Source: Symbiodinium natans
Lineage: Eukaryota; Sar; Dinophyceae; Suessiales; Symbiodiniaceae
Direction: 5' to 3'
Assembly: GCA_905221605.1 (NCBI GenBank)
Contig: CAJNDS010002624.1
Location: 1 to 64,000 of the forward strand
DNA length: 64,000 bases
Below, in pieces: positions 23,813 through 35,872 of the stretch (position 1 is the stretch's first letter; each line of letters starts with the position of its first letter). The notes beneath the pieces were generated by a model, which did no database searches, was not told the DNA's origin, and saw nothing but the letters and a program-made list of their open reading frames with translations. The position numbers were made by a program, and so were the translations under genes.

Positions 23813-23950
23813 GCGCTGAACCCTAGAAACCCCACAGCCTCAAGACCTTGTCCCATGGGGAGGTTTAGGGTTTAGGGTTTAGGGTTTAGGGTTCAGGGTT
23901 CAGGGTTCAGGGTTGAAGCTATGGGGTTGAAGTATGGTCCCTTGCCTTGT

Positions 23951-24304
23951 TTACCGGGGTGCGAAGTATATGCCCTGCAGAAGGGTCATAGACCCTAGCA
24001 GAACAAAAAACTGAGGGCCCATACTTAGGAACCCTAGAGGGAATCTTGCGCAGGAACGCTCGAAGTTTTCCTGCACAAGTTCGGCCGTGCAGCCAGACGA
24101 ATGCTCGCGGGCCTTTCGGGCGTCGGGTTCAGGTTTGATGTAGGTATTGAACTTAGCAGGGTCTACGGGAGAGACGTGATTACATAGGATGTTCGAAGCC
24201 TTCGGGGTATAGAGATTTGTGTCGTAATCGTAAGTTTCTAGAGTTTGACACAAAGCATCTTCATGGAAATGTACAAGAGTCTTGAGGGGCCAGCAACCCA
24301 ACAA
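23951..24304 (-). other. Open frame of 117 codons on the minus strand (possible exon)
   Basis: The frame has an ATG at 24,304 and includes LETYDYDTNLYTPKASNILC and EPDARKAREHSSGCTAEL. It is one of the longest non-repetitive frames outside the retroelement. The last third (below about 24,040) overlaps a diverged family 2 foldback element and is probably not coding. No family is recognised. Confidence 0.35.
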
Positions 24305-24945
24305 CAGAGGTTTCTCATGGGATGAAAACCCGAAAGCACGAAAAGCCCGAAACCCACCAGCCCTAAACCCTGAAACCCTACACTGAACTTAAAGGAACCC
24401 TAAGCGCCCGAAAGCCCGAAAACCCCCAACCCAGCAAACCCGAGAAGGCTCAAACCTTGAATCAACGAAGCCCTCTAAAAGAGCAAGAGGCTCAAGCCCT
24501 AAAATACCTAAAGCCCAGAACCCTAAAGCCTATGCCGCTAAACTCTAAGCCCTAGTCAACCCGAAACCCTAAAGCCGATGCCCTAAATTACCTAAAGGCC
24601 TTAAAGCCTCATGCCTAAGCCCTAAACCCTTAACCCTGAACCCTAAACCCTAAACCCTAAACCCTAAACCCTATAACAGCTCAACTTGTCGAACCTCTTT
24701 CGAGGCCTTGCCAGGAGTCCGCCGCGGGCCCTGGGCCGCGTGGGGAACTGAGAGGCTTTTGGGGTTTAGGGTGTTTCGGGTTTAGGGTTGAGGGTTGAGG
24801 GTTTAGGGTTTAGGGTTTTGGGTTTTGGGTTTAGGGTTTAGGATTTCGGGTTTAGGGTTGAGGGTTAGGGTTAGGGTTTAGGGTTTAGGTTTCGGGTTTT
24901 GGGTTTAGGGTTTAGTTAGGGTTTGGGGTTGAAGCCATCAGTCCC

Positions 24946-25239
24946 CAGCAGCCCAAACTCGCGGCTTTCTTTCTTGGCGCTGGATGGGTACCTCCAGCCA
25001 TGATTTCCTTCTCAGAAAACTTACTGCGGGCCAATCTCTGTAGCACTTCGTCGGAGCGCTTGCATGGAGATCCCTCAACCCTAAACCCTAAACCCTAAAC
25101 CCTAAACCATAAACTAAACCCTAAACCCTAAACCCTGAGCCGGGAGCAAGCGCTGCTTCGAGTTCAAGGCCCAGCAAGTGGAGGTCTACGGAGGCTTGCT
25201 GGCAGAGATTCTCTTTCACCCCAGTCCTGTGACCCTTGG
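24946..25239 (+). other. Two neighbouring open islands (possible exons)
   Basis: The island at 24,946-25,074 includes PKLAAFFLGAGWVPPAMISF. The island at 25,141-25,239 includes RCFEFKAQQVEVYGGLLAEI. A CCCTAAA array separates them, and the second ends where a family 6 foldback element begins (25,238). No family is recognised. Confidence 0.3.
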
Positions 25240-25396
25240 GATGTTCCCCTTTTTTTAGGGTTTAGGGTTTAGGGTCAAGGGTTTAGGGTTTAGGGTTTAG
25301 GGTTGTCCCCCCTTACACTAACAGTCCTTAATAGGGATTATAAAAGGGTGTGCTGTAATCCCTATGAGGGACTGTTCGTATAAGTGGGCACATCCC
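25238..25396. mobile_element. MITE-like element, family 6, with telomere-like units inside
   Basis: Left end GGGATGTTCCCC, right end AAGTGGGCACATCCC. Nested inverted pairs (CTAACAGTCC with GGACTGTTCG, AGGGATTA with TAATCCCT) make a hairpin. A TTTAGGG array lies within its left arm. A truncated second copy lies at 31,357-31,424. Confidence 0.65.
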
Positions 25397-25564
25397 AACC
25401 GTGACCCCAAGACCTGCTAGGCTGCACAATCTGCGTGCGTGCTTCTGGCTCACAAGATCGACCTAAGTTAGGGTTTAGGGTTTAGGGCCTTTAGGGTTTA
25501 GGGCCTTTAGGGTTTGGGGTTTAGGGTTTAGGGTTTAGGGTGGAAGGGTTTAGGGTTTAGGGTT

Positions 25565-25682
25565 GTGCAGCGGTTCGACGGGATGACAGATCCCGAGCCA
25601 CAGCAAGTTCCCCTACTTCATTGTACCCTAATTCAGATACCTTGCCCGGACTTCGGGGTTCAGGAAGGCAAGGGGCTGCTAA
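25565..25682 (+). other. Open island (possible exon)
   Basis: The frame includes VQRFDGMTDPEPQQVPLLHC and is open for about 39 codons after a telomere-like array. No family is recognised. Confidence 0.25.
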
Positions 25683-27110
25683 GGCTTAGGAATGAGGGAA
25701 GGCTTTAGGGCCTTGGGCTTCGGGGCTTACATTGAAGGCGCAGGGAATCTGAGAACGTGCCGTGCAGAGTTCTGAGTGCCTGATGTTGGGGAGATCCCCT
25801 TTCTAGCAACTCGATTCATTCATAGCCTCAAGCAAGCACCCTAAGCCCTATAAACCAGTGAACCCTTTATGCCCTGACCCCTAGAAATCCCAAGCCCTTG
25901 TAAGCCCTGAACCCGTATCCGTCCCAGACCGCTATACACCTTACACCCCAAGCCCTTATAGGCCCAAAGACCTTATAAACCCTAAACCCTGTTACCCCCC
26001 TCCCACACCCCCCACCAGCCCTGAACCCTAAAGCCCTAAACCCGCCTGAGCTTCTTATGGACCCTAAAGCCTGAACTCTTACAGCCCAACAGCCTTATAA
26101 ACCCTACCCTAAATCTGTTTAGAAGCTATAACCCCCAAGCCCCACGCACCCCTTAAGCCTCTTTTAGCCCTGACTCAGCCCCCATACCTCTTAAGACCCG
26201 ATAAACCCCAAACCCCATAGCAACCACGCCGCACCCCCCCCCCCTTCCTACACCTCCTAAACCCTAAACCCTTATAAACCCTAAACCCTAAACCCTAAAC
26301 CCTAAACCCTACACCCCAACTTGCCTGACGCCGAGGGCCACTGCAGATCTGGGAGAGACATCGTAGAGGGCCCCGGAGCTGTTTGTTTAGTGGTTTCGGG
26401 GTTTAGGGTTTAGGGTTTAGGGTTTAGGGTTTAGGGCTAGGGTTTAGGGTTTTAGGGTTTAGGGTTTAGGGTTTAGGGTTTAGGGTTTAGGGTTTAGGGT
26501 TCAGACTAGGTTTTCGGGTTTAGTGGTTTTGTTGCGAGGTTGAGGGGTTGTCGGATTTAGGGTTCAGGGGTTTTGGGTTCAGGGGTTGGGGAGTAGGGTG
26601 TCGGGTCCGGGGGGTTTAAGGTTTAGGGGTTTGCGTTCTGCGTTTCGGTTTGGGGTTTGGGGTTGAGGGTTTTGGTTTCAGGGGTGGCCAGTTCTTGTAG
26701 GGCTACACGCCTTAAAGGGGGTTCTATAGTAGGGTATGTACATGGGTTAGGGTATCCTTATATACCCCTTCATGCTCCTTGCAATCGGATCCCAGTATGT
26801 CTCGTGCTTTACCGTTCATGTGGAGATTGGTCGAAACCATTGCATTTGTTGAGCTCCGAGGAATACTGTGCTATAATATATAGAGACACCACCCCCTCCC
26901 TAAAAAAGAAGGCACCGCGACTTGGATCAACCCACCTTGTCACAATGCGCGGATGAGCAAGCCTGGCCTGACTGCTCCCCAACTCCAAATCCAATGCTGA
27001 AACCAAAGACTCCCAACAGCGGCGCTCAGCTCTCTTGATTGTGTAGGGTTTAACCCTAATCCCTAACCCTAAACCCTAAACCCCTAACCCTAAACCCCAA
27101 ACCCTGTAGA

Positions 27111-27216
27111 GCATGGAGCCCCTCGATCCAGAGGTGAAGACTATCCAGACCCCTCCGCCTCGTCAGTGGGGGCAGGTCGGGGCCGAGTTGGGGTTTTGTA
27201 AAGCCGCAAAGCCCAA
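27111..27216 (+). other. Open island (possible exon)
   Basis: The frame begins MEPLDPEVKTIQTPPPRQWG and lies between two CCCTAAA arrays, open for about 35 codons. No family is recognised. Confidence 0.3.
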
Positions 27217-27464
27217 CCCCTAAACCCTAAACCCTAAACCCTAAACCCTAAACCCTAAACCCTAAACCCCGAACCCTCCACCCAACCCCTATGAACCCTA
27301 AACCCGGAACCCCAAACCCTAAGCCCCCAAATGGTTTAGAGGGCCGAAGGGTCTCGGAATTCAGGGCTCGGAGGCTTGAAAAGGGTAAGTTGGGGCCCTG
27401 CAATCGGTAAAGGCGTTAGTTTGGGTGGCTGGAACGAGGCTGCAAGCTCCAAGGGTGTTTGGGA

Positions 27465-27798
27465 TTAGCGGATCGGAATGGCCTGCTTCATTCTTCTATC
27501 AGGATCCCTTGAACAGGTACTTTTGCCGCCAGCTCGCATGCGAAGAGGACTCGGCCGGATGTTCAGGCCTAGCTCCATGACCCGCCCGCGCCGGGGCAAT
27601 GAGTACGTGGCGCCCAACAGTGCTGGAAACCTGGCGGCTTCCCCCGCGCTGAGCGGTGTCACGTCTGAGAAGTGTTGCGGGAAGTCACTGGAGATTTCTC
27701 TCCGGCCGAGCGCTTCTGCGATGTTTCGCGCGTGTTTCGCGTCTGGGGCCGTTAGGGTGCAGGCCATCGAAACGCGTTTTGGTCTTCCCAGAACCTAG
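27465..27798. other. Non-repetitive stretch with long frames on both strands
   Basis: A plus frame at 27,478-27,798 (106 codons) and a minus frame at 27,767-27,465 (100 codons, with ARNIAEALGRREISSDFPQH) overlap almost fully. The minus frame looks more protein-like. It is probably one exon; strand and function are unresolved. Confidence 0.3.
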
Positions 27799-28338
27799 TC
27801 AGGCAGGAACCCTAAACCCCAAACCCCAAACCCTAAAGCCTGAACCTAAAGCCTGAACCCTAAACCCTAAACCCTAAACCCCAAACCCTAAACCCAAATC
27901 CCAACCCCTAAAGCATTAACTCCTTCAAGTCTCAAGTGCTGAGGTCTTCATGTCCCTAGTCCCCAAGGCTGTGAAATTTAAGCCCGGGCACTGGCACGTG
28001 GCCTCCGACTACCCAGACCCTAAGCCCTAAAGCCTCAATCCTAACCTAAACCCTACACCCTAAACCCTAAACCTGGGAAGATCCAAAAACTAGAGCCCGT
28101 ACCCTATACTACTTGGGGTCATTTTTCGCCTAAATTTTTGGAGCCTCAAATCTTTGGTTGCTTCCAAAACCCAGGGGTACGCTTTGAAAGCGTCCGAGAG
28201 CCCTGTTGCTCAAGCCCGATGTCTCGACAGACGGGTTTAGGGTTTAGGGTTTACGGTTTACGGTTTGAGGGCTTAGGGTTTTCGGAGGGGGGGGGACGGA
28301 GACCTTAAACCCATCAAGAACCCTGGATTCCAATGAGG

Positions 28339-28420
28339 CTCAAAGTACATCCCTGCCGCGGAGCTCGTGCAGATGCGGCCCATTCCAGAGCGCGGCTTTG
28401 GTGTCGCGGTGTTGATTTAG
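28339..28420 (+). other. Open island (possible exon)
   Basis: The frame includes AAELVQMRPIPERGFGVAVL and ends at a TTTAGGG array. The PIPERGFGV stretch is reminiscent of the start of SET methyltransferase domains, but this is too short to claim. Confidence 0.25.
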
Positions 28421-28497
28421 GGTTTAGGGTTTAGGGTTTAGGGTTTAGGGTTTAGGGTTTAGGGTTTAGGGTTTAGGGTTTAGGGTTTAGGGTTTAG
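28413..28497. repeat. Telomere-like array (TTTAGGG)n
   Basis: About 12 perfect TTTAGGG units. Confidence 0.9.
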
Positions 28498-28570
28498 GAC
28501 CCGGTTTAGGGTTTGGGGGTCTAGGGCTTAGGGTTCTGGAGGGTTGAGGGTTTAGGGTTCAGGGTTTCGG

Positions 28571-28708
28571 GCTGAGGGCATTCCATGTTTCTTTGTGATC
28601 GCTCTTTGGCTTAGGGCTGCGGCGCAGGATTTGGGTTCGAAGGGCCCCAAACCTCGAATTCTGCGACCTGTAGCTGAAGCCCTGGAGCCCTTTCAGACTC
28701 AGGGCCCT
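28571..28708 (+). other. Open island of 46 codons (possible exon)
   Basis: The frame includes KGPKPRILRPVAEALEPFQT and is open from the left array to the right array. No family is recognised. Confidence 0.3.
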
Positions 28709-28943
28709 GTTTAGGGTTTAGGGTTTAGGGTTTAGGGTTTAAGGTTTAGGGTTTAGGGTTTAGGGCCCTTTGTTTCGCCGATTGTTGAACCACCCTAATC
28801 CCCAAACCCTAAAAGCTAAACCTCAAACCCTGAAACTCTAAACAACCCTAAAGCTCTAAACGAGCTCATGACAAGGTTGGGGGGGGTCTTAGGCATTTAC
28901 GGTGAAATCTAAGCCCCAAACTCCGAACCCTAAATCAGGGTTT

Positions 28944-29072
28944 AGGGTTTAGGGTTAGGGTTCAGGGTTCAGGGTTCAGGGTTCAGGGTTTAGGGTTTAG
29001 GGTTTAGGGTTTAGGGTTTAGGGTTTAGGGTTTAGGGTTTAGGGTTTAGGGTTTAGGGTTTAGGGTTTAGGG
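28944..29072. repeat. Telomere-like array with TTCAGGG then TTTAGGG units
   Basis: Four TTCAGGG units are followed by about 13 TTTAGGG units. Confidence 0.9.
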
Positions 29073-29450
29073 TTAGGGCTTTGGGTTTCTGGGCTGCGTA
29101 GCCCTTGGCAGAGGGTTCTCTCTGAGGTTCGGTCAGCCACTACACGCAGCATCAGGAAGAAGCGCAGAGGGCCAGGGACTCGGGGTTTAGGGTTTAGGGT
29201 TTAGGGTTTAGGGTTTAGGGTTTAGGGTTTAGGGTTTTTGGGTTTGGGGTTTAGGGTTTAGGGTTTAGGGTTTGGGGTTTAGGGTTTAGGTTTTAGGCTT
29301 TGAAGAGGGTTGAGCTGGGCCTTCATTAGCCTCATCGGGGTCTAGTAGAGGACCTTGTTGACGTTCTTGACCTTACTTGGGCTTAGGGCCCCTGGTCACC
29401 CAGCCCTGTGTCCCTCCAGCACATGCATGCAATTGTTGTTGGCATTTTTG

Positions 29451-29556
29451 CTAGCCCAGTGGTGCCCTTATTCAGGGTTTTGTCTCCCTTATAAGCCCCT
29501 CTAAACCAAAACGAGCGCCCTGTTTATTCCTAGCTTACTCTTGGGTCTATTCTAGG
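29451..29556. mobile_element. MITE-like element, family 3
   Basis: Left end CTAGCCCAGTGGTGCCCTTA, core TCCCTTATAAGCCCCTCTAA, right end CTTACTCTTGGGTCTATTC. It is one of the closest relatives of the intron-forming copy at 60,605-60,721. Confidence 0.65.
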
Positions 29557-30229
29557 TTCCATTATGCACCCGGCCGCCTGTTTGTAAGACACGAATTGTG
29601 AAACCCGAACAGGATTATGGCTTCATGGGTTTAGTGTATGAGTCATGACTCTATGGAGGACGTAACCTAAACAGAGACTGTGGGCTTGGGTTGGGCGCTG
29701 GGCGGGCTCAGTGCAGGTGCCAACCTTAAAACCCTAAGCCCTAAACCCTAAACCCTAAACCCTAAATCCTAACCCCAGACCGAGAGTAATTAAGCATCTT
29801 TGGTCGCTTCTCTACAATGTGGTCCCGTTGTTGGGGGGGTTTAGGGGCGTAGGGGGTGAGGGGTTTAGGGTTCATGCAGGGCCAAGGGTTCAGGATAGAA
29901 TTTCGGGCTGGGCTGTTTTCTCAGAGGCGCGCCACGACTACTTCCCCTACCGGGATGAGTTTCACCCGAGGCCACTATGGTTTGGGGGTTTGGGGTTCGG
30001 GCTTGGGCTGCGTGTTGCTCCCTCAGGCTCTTCAGTTCACCCATGTGCCTTGACCCCTGAATCCCTGAATCCCTGAATCTCTGAACCCTGGTTAGCGTTT
30101 CGGGTTTAGGGCTCAGACCCTACATGAAGGCGCAGGGAGCCTGGCAAACAGATAAGTTGAACTTGTTGTCTAAGTCAGACCAAACCCCATAGCCATAAGT
30201 CCTGAATCCTAAACTTACAACCCTTTCAG

Positions 30230-30562
30230 GTGATTCGTGCCCAAAGCTTGGTTAAGGTTTGCTTGGGCAGTCAAGCAGTTCTTCGTAGCTGTTGCCTGCT
30301 TCACAAGTGTCTCTTAGTTGTACTTGAACTTGCGCGTAGAATGCGGCTGCCATTTTGCAGTTGCTTTCGTTTTGGTTGTTCTTCATACATACACCCTACA
30401 CCCCCCCCCCACTGTTCCACGCTCTTCAAAGCTGGAGTTCACGGAGATGCGTGTCTCAGAGCAAGTCGATGTGCCTCTCAGGCACTTGCTTTGGCCCGTC
30501 GCCCCACTCAGAATCTGGAGAAGACCTGCATGGCCCAACTCAGCTATGAAAGTTGGGAGTAG
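30230..30562 (+). other. Non-repetitive stretch with several long plus frames
   Basis: A 110-codon frame (30,230-30,562) and an overlapping 89-codon frame (30,318-30,587, with EFTEMRVSEQVDVPLRHLLW) share this region. A C-run near 30,403 may have shifted the frame. It is a possible exon; no family is recognised. Confidence 0.3.
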
Positions 30563-30661
30563 AGCCCTCGCTCTCCCTCGCCCATAAGCAAGCTCTAGGT
30601 AGGGGCTAGGGCTTCGGATTGAGGCGTTGGGTTTTGGGGCTTAGGGTATGCAGAAGCTTGC

Positions 30662-30692
<31 letters not shown>

Positions 30693-30775
30693 CCCTAAAG
30701 CCTGAACCCTAAACCCTGAACCCTAAACCCGAAACCCTAAACCCGAAACCCTAAACCCTAAAGCCTCAACCTTAA

Positions 30776-30890
30776 GCCAGGTCCAAGAGGCTCTTGCATG
30801 AGATGGCCCTGAACGCCTACAGCCAATCCTTGGAGAGGCCGGGGGAGGAGCCCGGGTTTCTGGGTTGGAGCCTACGGGTTTTCAGGACTA
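30776..30890 (+). other. Open island (possible exon)
   Basis: The frame includes KRLLHEMALNAYSQSLERPG and is open for about 38 codons between CCCTAAA arrays. Confidence 0.3.
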
Positions 30891-31424
30891 CTTGCCCTAA
30901 ACCCCTAAACCCTAAACCCTAAACCCTAAACCCTAAACCCTAAACCCTAAACCCTAAACCCTGAACTACACCCTGAGACCCGAAAGACCCGAAGCTCGCT
31001 AAATCCTGAGCCTTCCATTGTTGAAGTAGAGGGGTCTTGCTCGCTGGATCTTTGCACCTCCTTCTCCATGAGTCTCAGGAGGTAGGGTTTAGGGTTTAAG
31101 GTTTAGGGGTTTCGGGTTTATTTAGGGTTTAGGGTTTGGGGTTATAGGGTTAATTTTGCCGGGTTATAGGGTTTAGGGTTACAGGGTTTGGGGTTCCAGG
31201 GTGCTCCCTTAAAAGCCAGTGCCAGGTCCGGAAGCGTGGCCTCCGACGACACGCGCTCCGTCTTCACGCTGCCCAGCACGGCGGCGAGCCGAAAGGCCTC
31301 CTGGGTGTAGGGTTTAGGGTTTTGGGTTTAGGGTTTATGTAGGGTTTGTTATAATTTGGGATGTTCCCCCCTAGACTAACAGCCCTTCATAGGGATTGTA
31401 ATACGGGGTACTGTAATGCTGGCC

Positions 31425-31479
31425 GGTTCTTATAGGGAATGAGGGAATGAGGTTCCCTATAGCATCCCTCAAGGGTATA

Positions 31480-31510
<31 letters not shown>

Positions 31511-31541
31511 GGGCCCAATTCCCTCATTCCCTACTAAGACC
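31425..31541. mobile_element. MITE-like element, family 4, with an AT microsatellite in its loop
   Basis: Left end GGTTCTTATAGGGAATGAGG, right end CCCTCATTCCCTACTAAGAC. The loop holds a TATA repeat. It abuts the truncated family 6 element on its left. Confidence 0.7.
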
Positions 31542-31875
31542 CCAGGGGATTTGTTATTGTTAATGTTTTAATTATGATCTTAATCATGTCTTTTTGAGTA
31601 GTCTACCAGGGCTTGGGAATCTCGCGTTTTAGGGTTTGGGGCTTCAGGATTAGGTTTTAGGGCTTCGGAGTTAGGGTTTAGGGCTTCAGGTTGCGGGCTT
31701 AAAGTTTAGGGCTCGGGGTTTGTAGGCTTAAGGTTCAGGGCTGAGGGTTTGTTTTAAAGGGTAGGCTTGCAGGGCAACCGCGAAAAACCCCCAAGCCCCC
31801 AAGCCCTGGAAAAAGAAGAGCCTGCACCAGAAACCCTAAACACGAACCACGGAACCCTCAACCCTGTGGCTTCTG

Positions 31876-31984
31876 GGGTTTAGGGTTTAGGGTTTAGGGT
31901 TTAGGGTTTAGGGTTTAGGGTTTAGGGTTTAGGGTTTAGGGTTTAGGGTTTAGGGTTTAGGGTTTAGGGTTTAGGGTTTAGGGC
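31876..31984. repeat. Telomere-like array (TTTAGGG)n
   Basis: About 15 perfect TTTAGGG units. Confidence 0.9.
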
Positions 31985-32141
31985 TTATTGTTTAGGGTTT
32001 AGGGTTTAGGGTTTGTTTGGCGGGAGTCGGTTGATAGTTGTGTTGGGTCCAGGGCTTAGGGTTGGTTAAGGAACGTGCTGCTGAAATCCCACCCTAAACC
32101 CTAAACCCTAAACCCTAAACCCTAAACCCTAAACCTTAAAC

Positions 32142-32261
32142 CCTTGTGCTGCTTCACAGACTGGATCGAAAGCCTCCAGCGCCAATCAGTCGCTGTCAGG
32201 GGCTCAGGCACTGCAATGTTCGGAGCTTCAAGTTGAAAGGATTTCCCCTAAGCCAGAAACC
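32142..32261 (+). other. Open island (possible exon)
   Basis: The frame includes NQSLSGAQALQCSELQVERI, following a CCCTAAA array and preceding a family 5-like element. No family is recognised. Confidence 0.3.
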
Positions 32262-32820
32262 CGAAACCCTAAACCACCAATGCTACGGTCCTTCTTGGGC
32301 GCCCTTTCTAGTACCGAGCCCAAAAGGGACTCTAGTTTCGAGAACGTGGGTTTCCGAAAATAGGGGTACCCTTTGTGGGTGTCACTTTTAGGGGATTCTA
32401 ATCTATTTGGGGATAAATGGGGTACCCCACGGTTTAGGGTTTAGGGTTTAGGGATGAGCGTTTAGGGTTTAGGGTTTAGGGTTTCGGGTTCAAAACTCCT
32501 AAGCCTTAAACCCTCGTTACTCTGAAGTGGGGGGGGGGGGGGGGGGGCCTCACAAGATGAAATATGCTAGGTTTGAGGTATATATACGGATACAAAATTC
32601 CCGAAACCATAAGCTTCCTAAACCCGATTGTAAAGCTCAGGAGATCGCGGTCGCTCTCAAGCTCGCGGCTTCATACAGCAAAGCACTGAGCAGTTGGAGT
32701 CTGGTTTAGGGTCTAGGGTTTAGGGTTTAGGGTTTAGGGTTAAGGGTTTAGAGTTTAGGGTTTAGGGTTTAGTGGCTTGTTTCCCGGTTCAGTTTAGGGT
32801 CCTAGGGAGGGGCGAGCAGG

Positions 32821-33108
32821 GATGAGTTCGGGGCTGTGCGGTTGTGTGATGTTGGTAGGTTTGGGTGGATGGTTGATTCGAGGTTTTCTTTGGCATATTG
32901 GGATCAGGTTTGGTTTCGGCTGAAGTCATCTTTGTGCTGGGTTACAGAAACCATGCAATTGACATGATAAGTGAAACGCATTCCATAGCGAGCTAAGCTA
33001 ACAAGAGCCAGGCTGCGGAGGTTTATGCTTGGTCTAGAGGTGGCTGATAGAATATTCTTGTTGAACAGAGAAAACACCCGAGTGGAATTTTTTGTCCAGC
33101 AAGTTTAG
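32821..33108 (+). other. Two adjacent open islands (possible exons)
   Basis: Island one (32,821-32,967, 49 codons) follows a GAGCAG|G acceptor-like site and includes RFGWMVDSRFSLAYWDQVWF. Island two (32,989-33,108, 40 codons) includes MLGLEVADRIFLLNRENTRV and stops at TAG. They are in different frames about 20 bases apart. This is one of the longest non-repetitive plus-strand segments in the left half; no family is recognised. Confidence 0.35.
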
Positions 33109-33237
33109 TTTCGGGGGGGGGCGTGCTTGGGGGCCCTGCGTCAACCTAGACCCCTGTACGCTGAGCATGAATGTCGCCCTATTAGGGGTCCCCTAACCCC
33201 TAAACCCTCAACCCGCAACCCTCAACCCTCAACCCTA

Positions 33238-33494
33238 AACCATAAACCCTAAACCCTAAACCCCAAACCCCAAACCCTAAACCCTAAACCCTAAACCCTA
33301 AACCCTAAACCCTAAAACCTAAACCCTAAACCCTAAACCCTAAACCCTAAACCCTAAACCCTAAACCCTAAACCCTAAACCCTAAACCCTAAACCCTAAA
33401 CCCTAAACCCTAAACCCTAAACCCTAAACCCTAAACCCTAAACCCTAAACCCTAAACCCTAAACCCTAAACCCTAAACCCTAAACCCTAAACCG
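33238..33494. repeat. Longest telomere-like array in the window (CCCTAAA)n
   Basis: About 36 units, nearly all perfect, with one AACCTAAA variant near 33,313. Unique sequence lies on both sides. Confidence 0.95.
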
Positions 33495-34849
33495 AACCTT
33501 CAGGGTGGGGGATGAACGGGTCCGACTTTGAGGGTAGAGGTTTAAGGCTTCAGGCTTAATGGAGTGAAGCGCCTTCAGCTCGAAGCCAACTGCAGTACTC
33601 GTCGGTTTAGGGTTTAGGGTTTAGGGTTTAGGGTTTAGGGTTTAGGGTTTAGGGTTTAGGGTTTAGGGTTTAGGGTTTAGGGTTCAGGGCTACAACCCTG
33701 AAGCCGAAAGCACTTCAAACGCGAAACACCTCCCAGACTTCACCGAACAACTGCAAAGGGTGTCAAATTGCGGGTTACAATTAGGGTTTAGGGTTTAGGG
33801 TTAAGGGTCAGGCTTAGAGGAGTTTAGGGGAGCTTAGCGCAACACCTCAGGGAGACTCCCTCCGTGTCGGGGGTGGACAGCCTGGAATGCTGGCCAAGCG
33901 CCGAGCACAGGCGTTCTACAGGCAGGGAGGGTTAAGGCAACCTGAATGAAAATCAAACAATTATTTGCTTGGCAGGGGTGCTGATGGGTCTCAGACCGGG
34001 TTTCGGGCTGAGGGCTTCGGGGGACAAGGTTCGATAAGTTCGATAAACCCTATAAAGCCCATAACCCCATAAACCCATAAACCCTCCAAACCTATAAGCC
34101 CTATAAACCCCTACAGACCCGAAAACCCTAAACCCTAGACCCTATTCAGCAAAAGTTTTTAAAAAGAAACCCTACACCTGTCTCCTTTCCAACAGATGTA
34201 TCATCATTGTCGCCAGCCCTCAGAGGTCGAGGGTCTGGTGCCTGGGTGTTGAGCGGAGCAGCCCCTCAACTTTAACAGCCCTGAGTGAAGGCTTGAAGCC
34301 CTAGGGTTTAGGGTTTAGGGTTTAGGGTTTAGGGTTTCGGGTTTAGGGTTAAACGCCCGCATACCAGAACCCTAAAGGTCTGGGGGTTTAGAGGGTCCAT
34401 GAATCCCGAACGCGGCGTGGTTCAGCTCTACCCATAGGTTTACCCACAGTGTAGGGTTTAGGGTTTAGGGTCAGGTCTCTACAGTTGCTATGGTCTTTTG
34501 GAGAGCCCCATTGCCAATCATGTATGTGTTTCAAGAATTGACCAAGTACCCCTTCTGTGTGTGTGTGTGATACTGTTTGGTAATGTTTTCAAAAACTCCT
34601 CTAGTCTTGGAATAAAGATGGAGTGCGCCGATGGGTGAGGGTTCAGGGGTTAGGGTGCTGAACCCTAAACCCTAAACCCTAAACCCATTCTGGTGCCATA
34701 CAAACGAGCGTGCTCGCAAGTCTCTCATACAACAAGCGCTCAGTACTGTCTCTTCTGAAACCCTAGACCTTCAGGGTTCTGGGTTTTGCAGGGCCTTACG
34801 CGTTTATGTCCGAGATTAAACCCTACACCCTAAACCCTAAACCCTAAAC

Positions 34850-34922
34850 CCTAAGCCCTAAGCCCTAAGCCCTAAGCCCTAAGCCCTAAGCCCTAAGCCC
34901 TAAGCCCTAAGCCCTAAGCCCT
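34850..34922. repeat. Variant heptamer array (CCCTAAG)n
   Basis: About 10 consecutive CCCTAAG units follow CCCTAAA units: a second example of a homogenised single-base variant. Confidence 0.9.
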
Positions 34923-35109
34923 GGGTTTGGCGGTTTGCTACCGGAGCAGGTCGCCCAGCCAGTCCAAATTTGACCGCCGCTGACCCGGCGCATGGGGAAT
35001 TACAGGAGTCTAAAAGGGTGTAGGGTTTAGGGTTTAGGGTTTAGGGTTTAGGGTTTAGGGTTTAGGGTTGAGAGTGGAGGGTTGAGGGGTTAGGGTTTAG
35101 GGTTGAGGG

Positions 35110-35306
35110 TTTCCCTGTACACTACCCATAGAAGCATAACATCGTTGTATGGCGGTATGAAGCGACCGAAATGCCCCTTCTACTTGACCACACCCCTCTA
35201 CTTTGAGACTGCCGTCTGCCGCGTGCGGGGTTGATCTGAATTGTTTCGGGTAGAGTACACCCAATGACAGGAGAGATATACCATAAAGATCACCCAGCAT
35301 TGACAC
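35110..35306 (-). other. Open minus-strand island (possible exon)
   Basis: The frame from 35,306 includes LYGISLLSLGVLYPKQFRST and GQVEGAFRSLHTAIQRCYAS. The plus strand has many stops here. No family is recognised. Confidence 0.3.
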
Positions 35307-35497
35307 TAGAATACCCTGAACCCTAAACTCATGCTGGGCCGCCTTCGCGATGGTTTGTAAAGGTAGGACCTCGGGATATGGGGAAGTAGCAGATTAGGAT
35401 TTAGCTAGGTAGGCCCTTGCATTTAAGGGGATCATATTTAATTTGGAAAGTTGTTCAGAGGATTTTAAGGGCCATCCTGGTTAGGGCATTTGTTAGC

Positions 35498-35645
35498 GGC
35501 CCCTTCTTGTGTTTATGAGCAGCTTATTCTGCGCCGCCCTCAGAAGTAGGATGGCTCTTTCCGTACCCTTGGATGGCAGGGGGGCTTCAGATGGTGTCGG
35601 TTTTATTCAGTCCTATACGTCCCCAAGTACAAAGGCTGTAGGTCG
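35498..35645 (+). other. Open island (possible exon)
   Basis: The frame includes MALSVPLDGRGASDGVGFIQ and is open for about 49 codons. No family is recognised. Confidence 0.25.
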
Positions 35646-35788
35646 GTTTAGGGTTTAGGGCTTAGGCTTTAGGATTTAGGGTTTGGGGTTTAGGGTTTGG
35701 GATGCAGTGCTCAGAAAACCGGGAGTGAAAGTCATGCAGAATTTATCGATGCGCTTGCTTGCGGAGCACAACGGTAGTTCAAGTTCAA

Positions 35789-35872
35789 GATTCTCTGTTT
35801 TGCCGAGCGTCGTGGCTAGAGAGTAAGCAAGATTGACTGTTTTGCCGAACGTTGTGGCTGGAGAGTAAGTGT
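35789..35872. repeat. Tandem duplication, two 42-base units
   Basis: Two copies of CAAGATT.CTGTTTTGCCG followed by GTGGCTGGAGAGTAAG-type sequence, differing at about five positions. Confidence 0.8.

Noticed and set aside
28339-28420. SET-domain methyltransferase exon
   Set aside because: Only a nine-residue resemblance (PIPERGFGV); no catalytic motif nearby.
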